DNA of 62,509 bases from Flavobacterium sp. (GTDB lineage Bacteria; Bacteroidota; Bacteroidia; Flavobacteriales; Flavobacteriaceae): positions 1 through 62,509 of the forward strand of contig NZ_JAIXRZ010000025.1 of assembly GCF_027484945.1 (NCBI RefSeq). Direction: 5' to 3'. Shown piece after piece: positions 45,923-54,814 of this stretch; within the stretch, counting starts at the first letter, position 1; every line of letters begins with the position of its first letter. The notes below the pieces were generated by a model that worked only from the letters and a program-made list of their open reading frames with translations, was not told the origin of the DNA and ran no database searches. The translations under genes and the position numbers were made by a program.

Positions 45923-47218
45923 CTAGTCTACCACTAGTAAATAATAATTTTTCTTCCCTTTTTGAAGGAGAACGTATTTTTCGTGAATCAAATCTGACGT
46001 AGTAATCGTATATTCTTGAGTTACTTTTACTTTATTCAACGCAATCGCATTTTGTTTTAGTTCGCGCATTGCCTCACTGTTTGAACTCAAGAATCCTGTT
46101 TTAGCAGCCAACGCACCTACCATATCCAATCCTTTTTCCAATTCAGCAGCAGAAATTTGCGCAACTGGAACCCCTTCAAATACCTCAACAAAAGTTTGCG
46201 CATCCAATTGTTTTAATTCATTCATGGTCGGACTAAAAAATGCCGCCGATGCAAAAATCGCTTTTTCTAGCGCTTCTTGCCCGTGAACGAAAACAGTAAC
46301 TTCAGCTGCTAATCGCTTTTGTAGTAGGCGTAAATGCGGTGCTTGCTGGTGTTCTGCTATTAGTGAAGCAACGGTTGACTGATCTAAAAAAGTAAATATT
46401 TTAATATATTTTTCTGCATCCAAATCGGTTGTGTTCAACCAAAATTGATAAAACTTATAAACCGATGTTTTATCTGCTGTCAACCATACATTTCCACCTT
46501 CACTTTTTCCAAACTTAGACCCATCGGCTTTGGTAATTAATGGGCAAGTCATTGCAAATGCTTTGGCGTGCTCGTCATTCATTCGGCGAACTAACTCGGT
46601 ACCGGTAGTAATATTTCCCCACTGATCAGAACCTCCCATTTGCAACAAACAATGGTAGTGTTTATGCAAATAATAAAAATCATATCCTTGAATCAATTGA
46701 TAGGTAAACTCCGTAAAACTCATGCCAGAACCGGTCTCTCCACTCAACCGTTTCTTAACCGAATCCTTGGCCATCATATAGTTTACAGTAATTCGTTTTC
46801 CTACATCACGCGCAAAAGCGATAAAGGAAAAATCTTTCATCCAATCGTAATTATTCACTAAAACAGGAGCTGTAGGTCCTTCTGAATTGAAATCCAAAAA
46901 ACGCGACAATACCCCTTTGATTCCCTCCACATTTTTTTGCAAAGCAGCTTCATCCAACAAGTTACGCTCATCCGATTTTCCTGAAGGATCGCCAATCATT
47001 CCTGTAGCACCGCCAACTAATGCAATCGGTCGGTGGCCAAAATTTTTCAAATGAACCAACAATATAATCGGAACTAAACTCCCAATATGCAATGAATCGC
47101 TGGTGGGATCAAACCCAATATAAACCGAAGTTGCTTCTTTTAAAAGTTGCTCTTCAGTTCCTGGCATAATATCATGTACCAGTCCACGCCATTGCAATTC
47201 TTCAACTAAATTGTTCAT
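45923..47218 (-). CDS. tyrS: Tyrosyl-tRNA synthetase
   Basis: 431 residues from ATG 47218; the longer frame to 47287 crosses the -7 box at 47236-47243 and is rejected. Class I signatures HIGS (HIGSLVPI) and KFGKS (KFGKSEGG), TGMIGDPSGK, and tyrosine-binding QGYDFYYL and QMGGSDQWGNI are all present, followed by a C-terminal S4-like tRNA-binding domain. Single gene, convergent with the nucleotide-sugar dehydrogenase across a 71-bp gap without a clear terminator. Confidence 0.96.
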   Translation of the reverse strand: MNNLVEELQWRGLVHDIMPGTEEQLLKEATSVYIGFDPTSDSLHIGSLVPIILLVHLKNFGHRPIALVGGATGMIGDPSGKSDERNLLDEAALQKNVEGIKGVLSRFLDFNSEGPTAPVLVNNYDWMKDFSFIAFARDVGKRITVNYMMAKDSVKKRLSGETGSGMSFTEFTYQLIQGYDFYYLHKHYHCLLQMGGSDQWGNITTGTELVRRMNDEHAKAFAMTCPLITKADGSKFGKSEGGNVWLTADKTSVYKFYQFWLNTTDLDAEKYIKIFTFLDQSTVASLIAEHQQAPHLRLLQKRLAAEVTVFVHGQEALEKAIFASAAFFSPTMNELKQLDAQTFVEVFEGVPVAQISAAELEKGLDMVGALAAKTGFLSSNSEAMRELKQNAIALNKVKVTQEYTITTSDLIHEKYVLLQKGKKNYYLLVVD

Positions 47219-47235
47219 AGGATAAAATTTTTGCG

Positions 47236-47243
47236 CAAAGATA
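47236..47243 (-). promoter_or_regulatory. -7 box for tyrS
   Basis: Minus-strand TATCTTTG, full -7 match, 17 nt before the ATG at 47218; decides the start. Confidence 0.7.
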
Positions 47244-47308
47244 CACGAATTATTGATTTGGAGCAGCAGCCCTAGGGTTTGCAACACGTATCCTCCTGCT
47301 CTACGCTA

Positions 47309-47372
47309 AATCTGCCGGCAGTCGGAAAACCCAACCTCCCGCCGACAGGATTTTTGCTTCGATCAGGGCTAG
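47309..47372. repeat. Intergenic repeat element, copy B
   Basis: Counterpart of 8635-8698 in the same orientation. Shared blocks are AATCTGCC, GTCGGA, CAGGATTTT and GGGCTA. GTCGG (47321-47325) and CCGAC (47342-47346) can pair, giving a hairpin with a loop of about 16 nt. Confidence 0.65.
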
Positions 47373-47576
47373 TTAACCCGTTTTTAAAGCGGAGAAAAAA
47401 TGGTTGACAATTATTTAACAAATCATACACTTTTTGCATACCCATAAGCCAACAACAATGGATAATTTTACACTTTAAATTGTAGGCCTATGAAACAGTA
47501 AAAAACAGTACACTTCCCTCATGAAAAGCCCTTCTTAAACGCCATCTCATTTTTTTATCAACCTAATTCAAACACA

Positions 47577-49121
47577 ATGAAGCGAAGTAAATTGTATGTA
47601 GTAACCGCGTTGCTACTTTTAGCCGCTATTGGATTTAGCTGCCAACTCGAAAACGAATTTCACAATCCAAATGATGCGCATCACCATGGTGAACAACGCA
47701 TCCAAACCCTAACCGGAGCCGCGGCCCAAAGTATTACACAAAAACTTTTAAGCACTTTAAACCGAAAAGGATCAACAATACAGCTCTTTGACATAACGGA
47801 AGCCACAGCGCGAACCAGTAGCGGAGCAATTGATTTTAGCTCAATTCTTGCTATAATTGATTCCATTGGAGTAAAAAACTATACGTTTAAGGTAATTAAT
47901 CACCCCTTAGACAATGCGCAAACATTTCATAATCTAATTCTCACCGACAAAGCAGGTGAACTCGAAGTAACCTTAATGAAATATGAAATGAATGAAGAAT
48001 TTGCTACACAATTTAACGCCAATTTAAAACCCTTTCAAGAATTTAAAGGGGAAGTTACCGCTTCGGACTTGTCTACAATTGAAACCCCTTGCGAAGAAGT
48101 TAGCGTTACAATTGGCGACCAGCCTACACCTCCCGAATCGGGTGGCGGAATACAACTGCCAGACCCCGGAAATGGCAACGGAAGTACTTATCCTGCCGCA
48201 GGCGATCCTAGTGGCGGAGGTGGAGATAATGGCTGTAATACTGGAGTAAGCATTAGTTACCAATGTTCTTGTGGCCGAAGCTATCCCAATTGGGACGATT
48301 ACAGCAGTTCGTTTTGTGGTAATGGAACCTATCCAGGATACACCTATTCTGTTGTAATTACCTATACGATTTCGCCCAGCTGCAGAATGGCTGATGATCC
48401 CTGCAATCCCGCGGGAATTATTGGAATTCTTCCTCCAAAGAAAAACCCATTCGATTGTCTCACTGCGGCTAAATTACATGAGATTTTCCCCAACGCTTCA
48501 GCAGAAACAATTGCAACGTTTTACAATCAGCTCAAACAATACGGCTCAAAATTTGGAATTGATTCTGAAAAAAAATTAGCGCATTTTTTAGCGCAAGTAA
48601 AGGGCGAAACTGGAGGAATTGCACTGTTGGATAGTCAAGAAAATTTGAATTATACGACTGCCGCTTCGCTGGTTCGCACATGGCCTACTAAGTTTTCAAC
48701 TTCAAACCCAAATTTAACACCGCCTTATAATTACATCAACAATCCACAACTGCTTGCTAATTTTGTGTATTGTTGTAGAATGGGAAATGGTGACCAAAAT
48801 AGTGGCGATGGTTGGTTGTACCGCGGAAGGGGTATTTTTCAACTTACGTTCAAAAACAACTACACCAATTACCTTAATTATTTAGCGGCCAACAACATTA
48901 CAGTACCATATACCCACCCCAATGACTTGGCCGATCCTAACCAATTGCATGCTGTTTTAAGTGGTTTATGGTATTTTAAAACAAAAATCCTCGATACACT
49001 TGATGTTGAAAATGCCGAAGTAAATGCGGTTACAAACCGAGTAAATAGCTTTGTTAATGCCAATAATCGGCAAATTCGAATGAATACCTTTAATCTATCA
49101 ATACTGAAATTAAACTGTTAA
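47577..49121 (+). CDS. Lipoprotein with C-terminal GH19 (chitinase/endolysin-type) domain
   Basis: 514 residues. Lipoprotein signal ending G-F-S-C22. Residues 30-185 form an unrecognised domain; 185-225 a Pro/Gly-rich linker; 225-280 a cysteine-rich segment (YQCSCGRSYP, SFCGNG); and about 285-510 a GH19 domain of the endolysin type. Both catalytic glutamates are kept: E344 in VKGETGG (usually HESGG) and E355 in QENLNYT, plus RMGNGDQNSGDGWLYRGRGIFQLT. It should cleave peptidoglycan or chitin-like beta-1,4 glycans from a membrane anchor. A small exported protein follows after 4 bp and shares the terminator. Confidence 0.85.
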   Translation: MKRSKLYVVTALLLLAAIGFSCQLENEFHNPNDAHHHGEQRIQTLTGAAAQSITQKLLSTLNRKGSTIQLFDITEATARTSSGAIDFSSILAIIDSIGVKNYTFKVINHPLDNAQTFHNLILTDKAGELEVTLMKYEMNEEFATQFNANLKPFQEFKGEVTASDLSTIETPCEEVSVTIGDQPTPPESGGGIQLPDPGNGNGSTYPAAGDPSGGGGDNGCNTGVSISYQCSCGRSYPNWDDYSSSFCGNGTYPGYTYSVVITYTISPSCRMADDPCNPAGIIGILPPKKNPFDCLTAAKLHEIFPNASAETIATFYNQLKQYGSKFGIDSEKKLAHFLAQVKGETGGIALLDSQENLNYTTAASLVRTWPTKFSTSNPNLTPPYNYINNPQLLANFVYCCRMGNGDQNSGDGWLYRGRGIFQLTFKNNYTNYLNYLAANNITVPYTHPNDLADPNQLHAVLSGLWYFKTKILDTLDVENAEVNAVTNRVNSFVNANNRQIRMNTFNLSILKLNC

Positions 49122-49125
49122 CACT

Positions 49126-49548
49126 ATGAAATCAAAAAAAATTATAATTCCATTAGTAGCCTTACTTGGATTAAGTTTAGCGCTTGCCTATACGAAAATG
49201 AATCCTTTGTTTAGTGCGTCCAAAAGCACAACAGCACAAACAACCAATCTCAATCAAGAAATTTTAGGCACTTGGCATCTTGAAGGATCGCCTGCAGACA
49301 CGTATGAATATTTAAACAATGGAGTGAAAAACACCTATAGTAATGGTACTCTCGTTAGCAGTTCTTTCTATGAAATTTGTACAACCTGTAGCGGTACACC
49401 TTCCGACGACCCGACGGATCGTTTTCTTAAAGAAATGGATGCCGATGGTTTTGAAAAATGCTATTTTATTAACGGAATAAATGTAGACAACAGCGCTATA
49501 ATGTCGCTTATGGATGACCGAGGTACAATCATACGTTTAGAACGTTAA
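49126..49548 (+). CDS. Small exported protein of unknown function, partner of the GH19 lipoprotein
   Basis: 140 residues; not recognised. A hydrophobic N-terminal segment (about 5-21) is a signal peptide or membrane anchor without a lipobox. The mature part begins with a lipocalin-like opening (EILGTWHLEG) and contains two Cys in ICTTCSG plus one later (KCYF). Its start lies 4 bp after the GH19 stop, so the two are cotranscribed. It could be an inhibitor/immunity partner, an accessory factor, or an unrelated lipocalin-like protein; nothing in the sequence decides. Confidence 0.75.
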   Translation: MKSKKIIIPLVALLGLSLALAYTKMNPLFSASKSTTAQTTNLNQEILGTWHLEGSPADTYEYLNNGVKNTYSNGTLVSSSFYEICTTCSGTPSDDPTDRFLKEMDADGFEKCYFINGINVDNSAIMSLMDDRGTIIRLER

Positions 49549-49613
49549 ATTCTAATGGTATATCACCTTAATCTCTCCTCGATTTCACATTTTAATATCG
49601 GAGAATGATCAAT

Positions 49614-49650
49614 AACGGTGCGTTAAAATAACCTTAACTCACCGTTTTTG
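49614..49650 (+). terminator. Intrinsic terminator of the GH19 operon
   Basis: AACGGTG (49614-49620) pairs with CACCGTT (49640-49646) and the inner GTTAA (49622-49626) with TTAAC (49634-49638), with a 7-nt loop and a trailing T-run to 49649. Confidence 0.75.
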
Positions 49651-49758
49651 AACTTCAATTTTATTTTTTTAAACTTTCTTTTTCAAATCCCCTAAAGCAA
49701 ATTCAAAACGATCCCGTTTTGTACATTGGTTTTTCTATTAAAATTCAAGGATAAGACG

Positions 49759-49766
49759 TACCTTTG
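49759..49766 (+). promoter_or_regulatory. -7 box 4 nt before the epimerase ATG
   Basis: TACCTTTG ends 4 nt before ATG 49771; predicts a leaderless mRNA. Confidence 0.6.
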
Positions 49767-49770
49767 AATT

Positions 49771-50778
49771 ATGATTTTAGTTACGGGTAGTACAGGATTA
49801 GTTGGTTCGCATTTGGTATTGCATTTAGCAGAAAATGCCAACCTGCCTGTACGAGCAATCTATAGAGATGAATCCCAAATAGAAGGGGTAAAATCGCTTT
49901 TTGCCAGTTATGGAAAAATAGAATTGTTTGCTGCTATTTCGTGGGTAAATGCTGATATTTTAGATATCCCTTCCCTAGAAATTGCCTTTCAAGACATTAC
50001 AAAAGTCTACCATTGTGCGGGACAAATTTCATTTGACCCTAACGATGAAAACCTACTTCGAAAAACCAACATTGAAGGAACTGCCAATATCGTCAACTTT
50101 TGCATTGACAAGAACGTAGTAAAATTGTGCCATGTAAGTTCAATTGCAGCTCTAGGAACATTAAGTCCCGGGCAATCCCAAATTGATGAAACCTGCGGTT
50201 GGAACCCCGATTTACATCATAGTGATTATGCCCTGTCAAAATATGGTGCAGAAATGGAGGTTTGGCGCGGACAGCAAGAGGGACTACAAGTGGTTATTGT
50301 AAATCCCGGAATCATACTCGGACCCTATGTAAAAAATCGAAATTCTAAGCAAGGAAGTAGTGCTTTTGTACATCGTATCAAAAGAGGAATGCCTTTTTAC
50401 ACCAATGGAATTACTGGCTATGTAGGGGTTTGGGATGTTGTGAAAATAATGTGCGCTTTGATGGAGTCGTCAATTCACGGGGAACGGTTTATAGTAGTTG
50501 CCGAAAATCGAACTTTCGAAGACATTATTTCAACCATTGCTAATGCGTTTCACAGAAAGCCACCGCAATTCAATGCGAAGAAATGGATGCTGCTTGCCTA
50601 CTGGCGTTTGGATCAATTGTGTTCAATTCTTTTGCGAACGAAAAGAAAGATTACACGGGTAGGTATACAATCGTTGTATAATAAAGACCAAATAGCCAAT
50701 ACAAAAATAAAAAATGCGCTTTCTTATGAATTTGAATCGATCGATACCTATATCCAATCGATCATTGCAACCTATTAA
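49771..50778 (+). CDS. NAD-dependent epimerase/dehydratase (extended SDR)
   Basis: 335 residues. The N-terminal TGSTGLVGSHL gives the Rossmann GxxGxxG; the active site is S-x(n)-Y-x3-K (HVSSIAALG, then SDYALSKYGAE). VVIVNPGIILGP and the later C-terminal part fit the dihydroflavonol-4-reductase-like branch of extended SDRs rather than nucleotide-sugar epimerases of known specificity. Soluble; substrate unknown. It converges with the DUF4296 gene, leaving 1 bp between stops. Confidence 0.88.
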   Translation: MILVTGSTGLVGSHLVLHLAENANLPVRAIYRDESQIEGVKSLFASYGKIELFAAISWVNADILDIPSLEIAFQDITKVYHCAGQISFDPNDENLLRKTNIEGTANIVNFCIDKNVVKLCHVSSIAALGTLSPGQSQIDETCGWNPDLHHSDYALSKYGAEMEVWRGQQEGLQVVIVNPGIILGPYVKNRNSKQGSSAFVHRIKRGMPFYTNGITGYVGVWDVVKIMCALMESSIHGERFIVVAENRTFEDIISTIANAFHRKPPQFNAKKWMLLAYWRLDQLCSILLRTKRKITRVGIQSLYNKDQIANTKIKNALSYEFESIDTYIQSIIATY

Positions 50779-50779
50779 G

Positions 50780-51166
50780 CTATTTTACGACACCTTCTTC
50801 AGTAGGCATATTAGAATATCCCGAGCTATTTAATGATTCGCCCATTGCTTCACGATCCTTGGCAAGACGCTCCTTCACTTCATCATACATTTTTTTGAAC
50901 TCCTTCATGTCAGAAGCATAATACTTTGTATTTTCAGCTAATGTTAAACTGTCTATTTTATATTTTTCTTTAACAAATGCTATTGCAGTTGGATAATTAA
51001 CTTGTGACGCATAAGCCTGACTTCGTGCAGCCTCTAAAACAGCCAAATCATATAAAATATTGACCATGGTTTCTTTTTCTATAGGATGGGCAGGTTCATC
51101 AAGGACCTTGTTTTTACAACTGACCAAAACGAATATCCCTAAAATAAAAACTAAACTACTTTTCAT
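50780..51166 (-). CDS. DUF4296 lipoprotein
   Basis: 128 residues. Lipobox L-V-S-C17. The helical body (ETMVNILYDLAVLEAARSQ, then a KYKIDSLTLAENTKYYAS block) matches the DUF4296 family, small Bacteroidota lipoproteins of unknown function. It starts 3 bp after the dihydroorotase stop and is the last gene of the DPM1-like/dihydroorotase operon. Confidence 0.88.
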   Translation of the reverse strand: MKSSLVFILGIFVLVSCKNKVLDEPAHPIEKETMVNILYDLAVLEAARSQAYASQVNYPTAIAFVKEKYKIDSLTLAENTKYYASDMKEFKKMYDEVKERLAKDREAMGESLNSSGYSNMPTEEGVVK

Positions 51167-51169
51167 ACG

Positions 51170-52510
51170 CTATTCGTTTCGATTAAACAATAACCGTTGG
51201 CCCGCGCGCAGCTCATGAACTTTTCCATTTTCATAAACTAAAATACCATTGACAAGGGTATGGGTGATTTGAGAATGAAATTCTGTTCCTTCCAATGGCG
51301 ACCATCCGCATTTATATAAAATATTGGAAGCATCAACAGTCCAAGTCGAATTGCAATCAACCAAGACCAAATCGGCATGATACCCTTCTCTTATAAACCC
51401 CCGTTTCTCAATCTGAAATAATTGCGCTGGGTTATGCGCCATTTTTTGGACTACCTTTTCTAATGAAATTCTGCCTTCGCGAACAGCCTCCAACATGACC
51501 ACTAAAGAATGTTGCACTAATGGTCCTCCTGATGGGGCTTTTGTATACACCTGTTCTTTTTCAGCTAAGGTGTGGGGCGCGTGATCGGTAGCAATTACAT
51601 CGATTGTATCATCCAGAACTGCTTTCCAAAGCGCTTCGCGATCAGCGGCGGTCTTTACCGCTGGATTCCATTTAATAAAGTTCCTTTTTGAAGCATAGTC
51701 TTCATCTGTAAACCACAAATGGTGGATACAAACTTCGGCTGTAATTTTCTTTTCCGCTAGTGGGATCGAATTATCAAATAAAGCCAACTCCTTTGCCGTT
51801 GAAATATGAAAGACATGCAAACGTGCACCCGTTTTTTTGGCTAAAGCTACCGTTTTTGAGGAAGACAAATAGCAGGCTTCTTCACTTCGAATAACCGGAT
51901 GGTAGGCAACCGGAATGTCATCACCGAATTGAGATTTATAGTGGGCCAAATTATTTTTTACTGTAGTTTCATCTTCACAATGTACCGCAATTAATAAGGG
52001 AGTATGCGTGAAAATCGATTCAATAGCTGCCGAACTATCCACAAGCATATCTCCGGTTGACGAGCCTAAAAATAATTTCAACCCTGCTACATCTCTGGGA
52101 TTTGTTTTTAGAATTTCCTCCAAATTATCATTCGTACCGCCCATCATAAAAGAATAATTGGCAAACGAACGACCTGCCGCATTTTGGTATTTTTGAGCTA
52201 ATAGTTCTTGAGTAACCGCATGGGGAACCGTATTGGGCTGATCGATATACGATGTTACTCCACCGGCTACTGCAGCTCTACTTTCTGATTCTATATCGCC
52301 TTTGTGAGTAAGACCTGGATCTCGAAAATGCACCTGATCATCAATAACTCCAGGCAACAAATAATTGCCTTTTGCATCGATAATTTGCGCGCCATCAACG
52401 ATTAAATTGGTTCCTATTTGGGCAATAAATCCATCCTTAACCAGGACATCGCCTTCAGTAATCAAACCTTCATTTACAATTTTGGCCTGTTTAATGAGAA
52501 TCGTATTCAT
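51170..52510 (-). CDS. pyrC: Dihydroorotase (class I amidohydrolase)
   Basis: 446 residues from ATG 52510 (the longer frame to 52585 runs through the upstream gene). It cyclises carbamoyl-aspartate to dihydroorotate in pyrimidine synthesis. GVIDDQVHFRDPGLTHKGD holds the first metal motif: canonical D-x-H-x-H reads D-D-Q-V-H61, so the first zinc-ligand His is Gln. The other sites look intact: the carboxylated-Lys region GLKLFLGSSTG, AVHCED, CIHHLWF and IATDHAPHT. Allantoinase-type relatives are possible, but DHOase is preferred. It starts 1 bp after the upstream stop. Confidence 0.87.
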   Translation of the reverse strand: MNTILIKQAKIVNEGLITEGDVLVKDGFIAQIGTNLIVDGAQIIDAKGNYLLPGVIDDQVHFRDPGLTHKGDIESESRAAVAGGVTSYIDQPNTVPHAVTQELLAQKYQNAAGRSFANYSFMMGGTNDNLEEILKTNPRDVAGLKLFLGSSTGDMLVDSSAAIESIFTHTPLLIAVHCEDETTVKNNLAHYKSQFGDDIPVAYHPVIRSEEACYLSSSKTVALAKKTGARLHVFHISTAKELALFDNSIPLAEKKITAEVCIHHLWFTDEDYASKRNFIKWNPAVKTAADREALWKAVLDDTIDVIATDHAPHTLAEKEQVYTKAPSGGPLVQHSLVVMLEAVREGRISLEKVVQKMAHNPAQLFQIEKRGFIREGYHADLVLVDCNSTWTVDASNILYKCGWSPLEGTEFHSQITHTLVNGILVYENGKVHELRAGQRLLFNRNE

Positions 52511-52511
52511 T

Positions 52512-53234
52512 TTATAATCGGTTGAATAATTTTTTAATTCGAAGGGAGAGTACTCCAAAAACCGCTTCTTTAATAATAGAACCACTCATTTTTGATTGTC
52601 CTTTGGTCCGGTCGGTAAAAATAACAGGGACCTCCTCCAATTTAAAGTGTTTAGCCCATGCGCGGTATTTCATTTCAATCTGAAAAGCATATCCTACAAA
52701 TTTAAGCGCATCTAAGTTAATCGCCTCCAAAACAGAACGACGGTAACACACATAACCTGCTGTTGTGTCCATGATTTTCATTCCGGTAATCAAGCGAACA
52801 TAGACCGAGGCAAAATACGAAAGCAAAACGCGACTTAACGGCCAATTGACCACATTAACCCCCGTAACATAACGAGAACCAATAGTCAAATCGGCACCTT
52901 TTAAAATGGCATCGTGCAAACGGATCAAATCATTGGGATTATGAGAAAAATCGGCATCCATTTCAAAAATATAGTCGTAATGCTGTTGTAATGCCCACTT
53001 AAACCCATGCACATAAGCCGTACCTAATCCCGCTTTTTTAGTGCGAACTTCTAAAAATAACCGCCCCGCATATTCCTGCTGTAATTCACGAACTTTATCT
53101 GCGGTTTTATCAGGTGAGTTATCATCTACAATAAGTAAGTGAAAAGGTTTTTCTAATGAAAAAACTGCTCGAATAATCGGTTCGATATTCTCTATTTCAT
53201 TATACGTCGGAATGATGACAATACCGCAATTCAT
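52512..53234 (-). CDS. Polyprenol monophosphomannose synthase (DPM1-like GT2)
   Basis: 240 residues from ATG 53234; the longer frame to 53255 starts inside the -7 box at 53253-53260. GT-A motifs: VIIPTYNEIENI at the start, LLIVDDNSPD, and the metal-binding EMDADFSHNP. KAGLGTAYVHGFKWAL is typical of DPM1-type enzymes, which transfer mannose from GDP-mannose to a polyprenyl phosphate. No C-terminal membrane anchor is seen. First gene of an operon with dihydroorotase and DUF4296. Confidence 0.92.
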   Translation of the reverse strand: MNCGIVIIPTYNEIENIEPIIRAVFSLEKPFHLLIVDDNSPDKTADKVRELQQEYAGRLFLEVRTKKAGLGTAYVHGFKWALQQHYDYIFEMDADFSHNPNDLIRLHDAILKGADLTIGSRYVTGVNVVNWPLSRVLLSYFASVYVRLITGMKIMDTTAGYVCYRRSVLEAINLDALKFVGYAFQIEMKYRAWAKHFKLEEVPVIFTDRTKGQSKMSGSIIKEAVFGVLSLRIKKLFNRL

Positions 53235-53252
53235 GAGGAAAATACATTTTTG

Positions 53253-53260
53253 CAAAAATA
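53253..53260 (-). promoter_or_regulatory. -7 box for the DPM1-like operon
   Basis: Minus-strand TATTTTTG, full -7 match, 18 nt before ATG 53234; fixes the start and faces the divergent box at 53320. Confidence 0.65.
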
Positions 53261-53319
53261 GTCAAAATTAAATGCGTTCTTCCTAATAATTTCATAATAC
53301 AGTAGGAAATAAAAATTAG

Positions 53320-53327
53320 TATTTTTG
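53320..53327 (+). promoter_or_regulatory. -7 box for DUF4271-hemD
   Basis: TATTTTTG ends 6 nt before the ATG at 53334 and shows that an in-frame TTG at 53325 is not the start. Confidence 0.65.
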
Positions 53328-53333
53328 CAGAAG

Positions 53334-53999
53334 ATGTTACTAATTGAATTCAATCCGAGAATCATAGAAAGTAAAGATTGGGCCACCATCATTTTTGTTG
53401 TGGCACTCACTTTACTAGTGATTGCACGCACGGTTTTTGAAACGCGTTTTAACGATTATATCCGACTACTGGTTTCTGATAAATACACAAAAATTTACCG
53501 CGATAGTTCCCATTTATGGAGCGGATTCAACATTTTAGTATTTCTCGTAAACCTTGTTGCATTATCATTTTTTATTCAAATGCTACTAGCTCATTTCCAA
53601 CACGGATCTAAAAACGATTGGATGTTGTTTACGCGAATCTTTACCGGACTCATGGTATTTATTCTTTCTAAATTTCTAATTGAAAAAATAATCGCGGTAA
53701 CTTTTGGTATTGAAGAACTTATCGATGAGTTTAATTTACAAAAAGTTAACTTTAGAACCTACATTGGAGTCCTATTATTCCCTATTTCAGCACTAATGTA
53801 TTATAGCAATTATGCAACAAATTTGCTTATTATTGTGATTATTTCTATTTTATTGCTGATAAACTTGCTAACTTATTTAATTTCCTTGAGTAATCATCAA
53901 AATTTAGTAATTTCCAAGTTGTTTTATTTTATTTTGTATCTTTGCGCACTCGAAATAACGCCCTATTATTTCATCTATTATTTGATTACAAAAAATTAG
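53334..53999 (+). CDS. DUF4271 integral membrane protein
   Basis: 221 residues from ATG 53334. About six hydrophobic helices (first about 15-33, FVVALTLLVIARTV), with short conserved-looking cytosolic pieces (FETRFNDYIRLLVSDKYTKIY). Matches the Bacteroidota DUF4271 family, function unknown. hemD begins 8 bp downstream. Likely near-leaderless transcript. Confidence 0.87.
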   Translation: MLLIEFNPRIIESKDWATIIFVVALTLLVIARTVFETRFNDYIRLLVSDKYTKIYRDSSHLWSGFNILVFLVNLVALSFFIQMLLAHFQHGSKNDWMLFTRIFTGLMVFILSKFLIEKIIAVTFGIEELIDEFNLQKVNFRTYIGVLLFPISALMYYSNYATNLLIIVIISILLLINLLTYLISLSNHQNLVISKLFYFILYLCALEITPYYFIYYLITKN

Positions 54000-54007
54000 A
54001 GTAAACG

Positions 54008-54766
54008 ATGTCTAGTTTAAAAGTGAGAACCATTTTGGTGTCCCAACCCGAACCAAAAGTAGAAAATTCACCGTATCACGATTTGATGCATAAGCATAAA
54101 TTGAAGGTTGATTTTCGCCCTTTTATTCACGTGGAAGGAGTAAGTGCAAAAGATGTCAGAGCTCAAAAAATCGATCTTAACAACTTTACTGCAATTATTC
54201 TAACGAGCAAAAATGCAATCGACCATTTTTTTAGAGTGGCGGAAGAAATGCGGTATAAAGTCCCTGAAGATTTGCGCTACTTTTGTCAATCGGAAGCTAT
54301 TGCCTTTTACCTTCAAAAATATGTGGTTTACCGCAAAAGAAAAATTTATGTAGGTCAAAAAGATTTTGCTGATATGGCCTCATTGTTCAAAAAATTCAAA
54401 GAAGAGAAGTTCTTACTTCCTTCTTCAGATCAATTGAATGCCGACATCCCGCAAACGCTAAACAATTTGAAATTGCAATGGACAGCCGGAACGTTTTACA
54501 AAACGGTGATGAGTGACTTATCTGATTTAGCCGATGTATATTACGATATTCTGGCTTTTTTCAGTCCGACCGGAATTAAATCCTTGTTCAAAAATTTCCC
54601 CGATTTCAAGCAAAACAATACCCGTATTGCTGTTTTTGGAAGTACAACCCAAAAAGAAGCTATGGAACACGGGTTGCGCATTGACATTTTAGCGCCTACA
54701 CCCGAAACACCTTCCATGACAATGGCCTTGGAAAAATATGTTACAGAGGCTAATAAAGGAAAATAA
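54008..54766 (+). CDS. hemD: Uroporphyrinogen-III synthase
   Basis: 252 residues, two-lobed alpha/beta fold. LVSQPEP at the start, IILTSKNAIDHFF in lobe one, FFSPTGIKSLF, and IAVFGSTTQKEAMEHGL and PTPETPSMTMAL near the end are HemD landmarks. It closes and inverts ring D of hydroxymethylbilane on the way to heme. Its gene is not in a hem cluster here but is paired with the DUF4271 membrane gene; a + strand terminator follows. Confidence 0.92.
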   Translation: MSSLKVRTILVSQPEPKVENSPYHDLMHKHKLKVDFRPFIHVEGVSAKDVRAQKIDLNNFTAIILTSKNAIDHFFRVAEEMRYKVPEDLRYFCQSEAIAFYLQKYVVYRKRKIYVGQKDFADMASLFKKFKEEKFLLPSSDQLNADIPQTLNNLKLQWTAGTFYKTVMSDLSDLADVYYDILAFFSPTGIKSLFKNFPDFKQNNTRIAVFGSTTQKEAMEHGLRIDILAPTPETPSMTMALEKYVTEANKGK

Positions 54767-54814
54767 GCGGTGAACCGTGATTTACAATTTGCAATCTAAA
54801 ATTAATAGTAGTAT

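Larger units (their letters stand above)
47219..47576. other. Intergenic region between tyrS and the GH19 lipoprotein gene
   Basis: 358 bp without a credible gene. It contains the tyrS -7 box (47236-47243), repeat copy B (47309-47372) and AT-rich sequence. No full TAnnTTTG box is seen for the + strand gene; a TTGACA at 47404 resembles an E. coli -35 but is not the Bacteroidota signal. Confidence 0.6.

Noticed and set aside
47404..47409. TTGACA as a -35 promoter element for the GH19 gene
   Set aside because: Bacteroidota housekeeping sigma uses TTG/TAnnTTTG; no matching -7 lies at the right distance.
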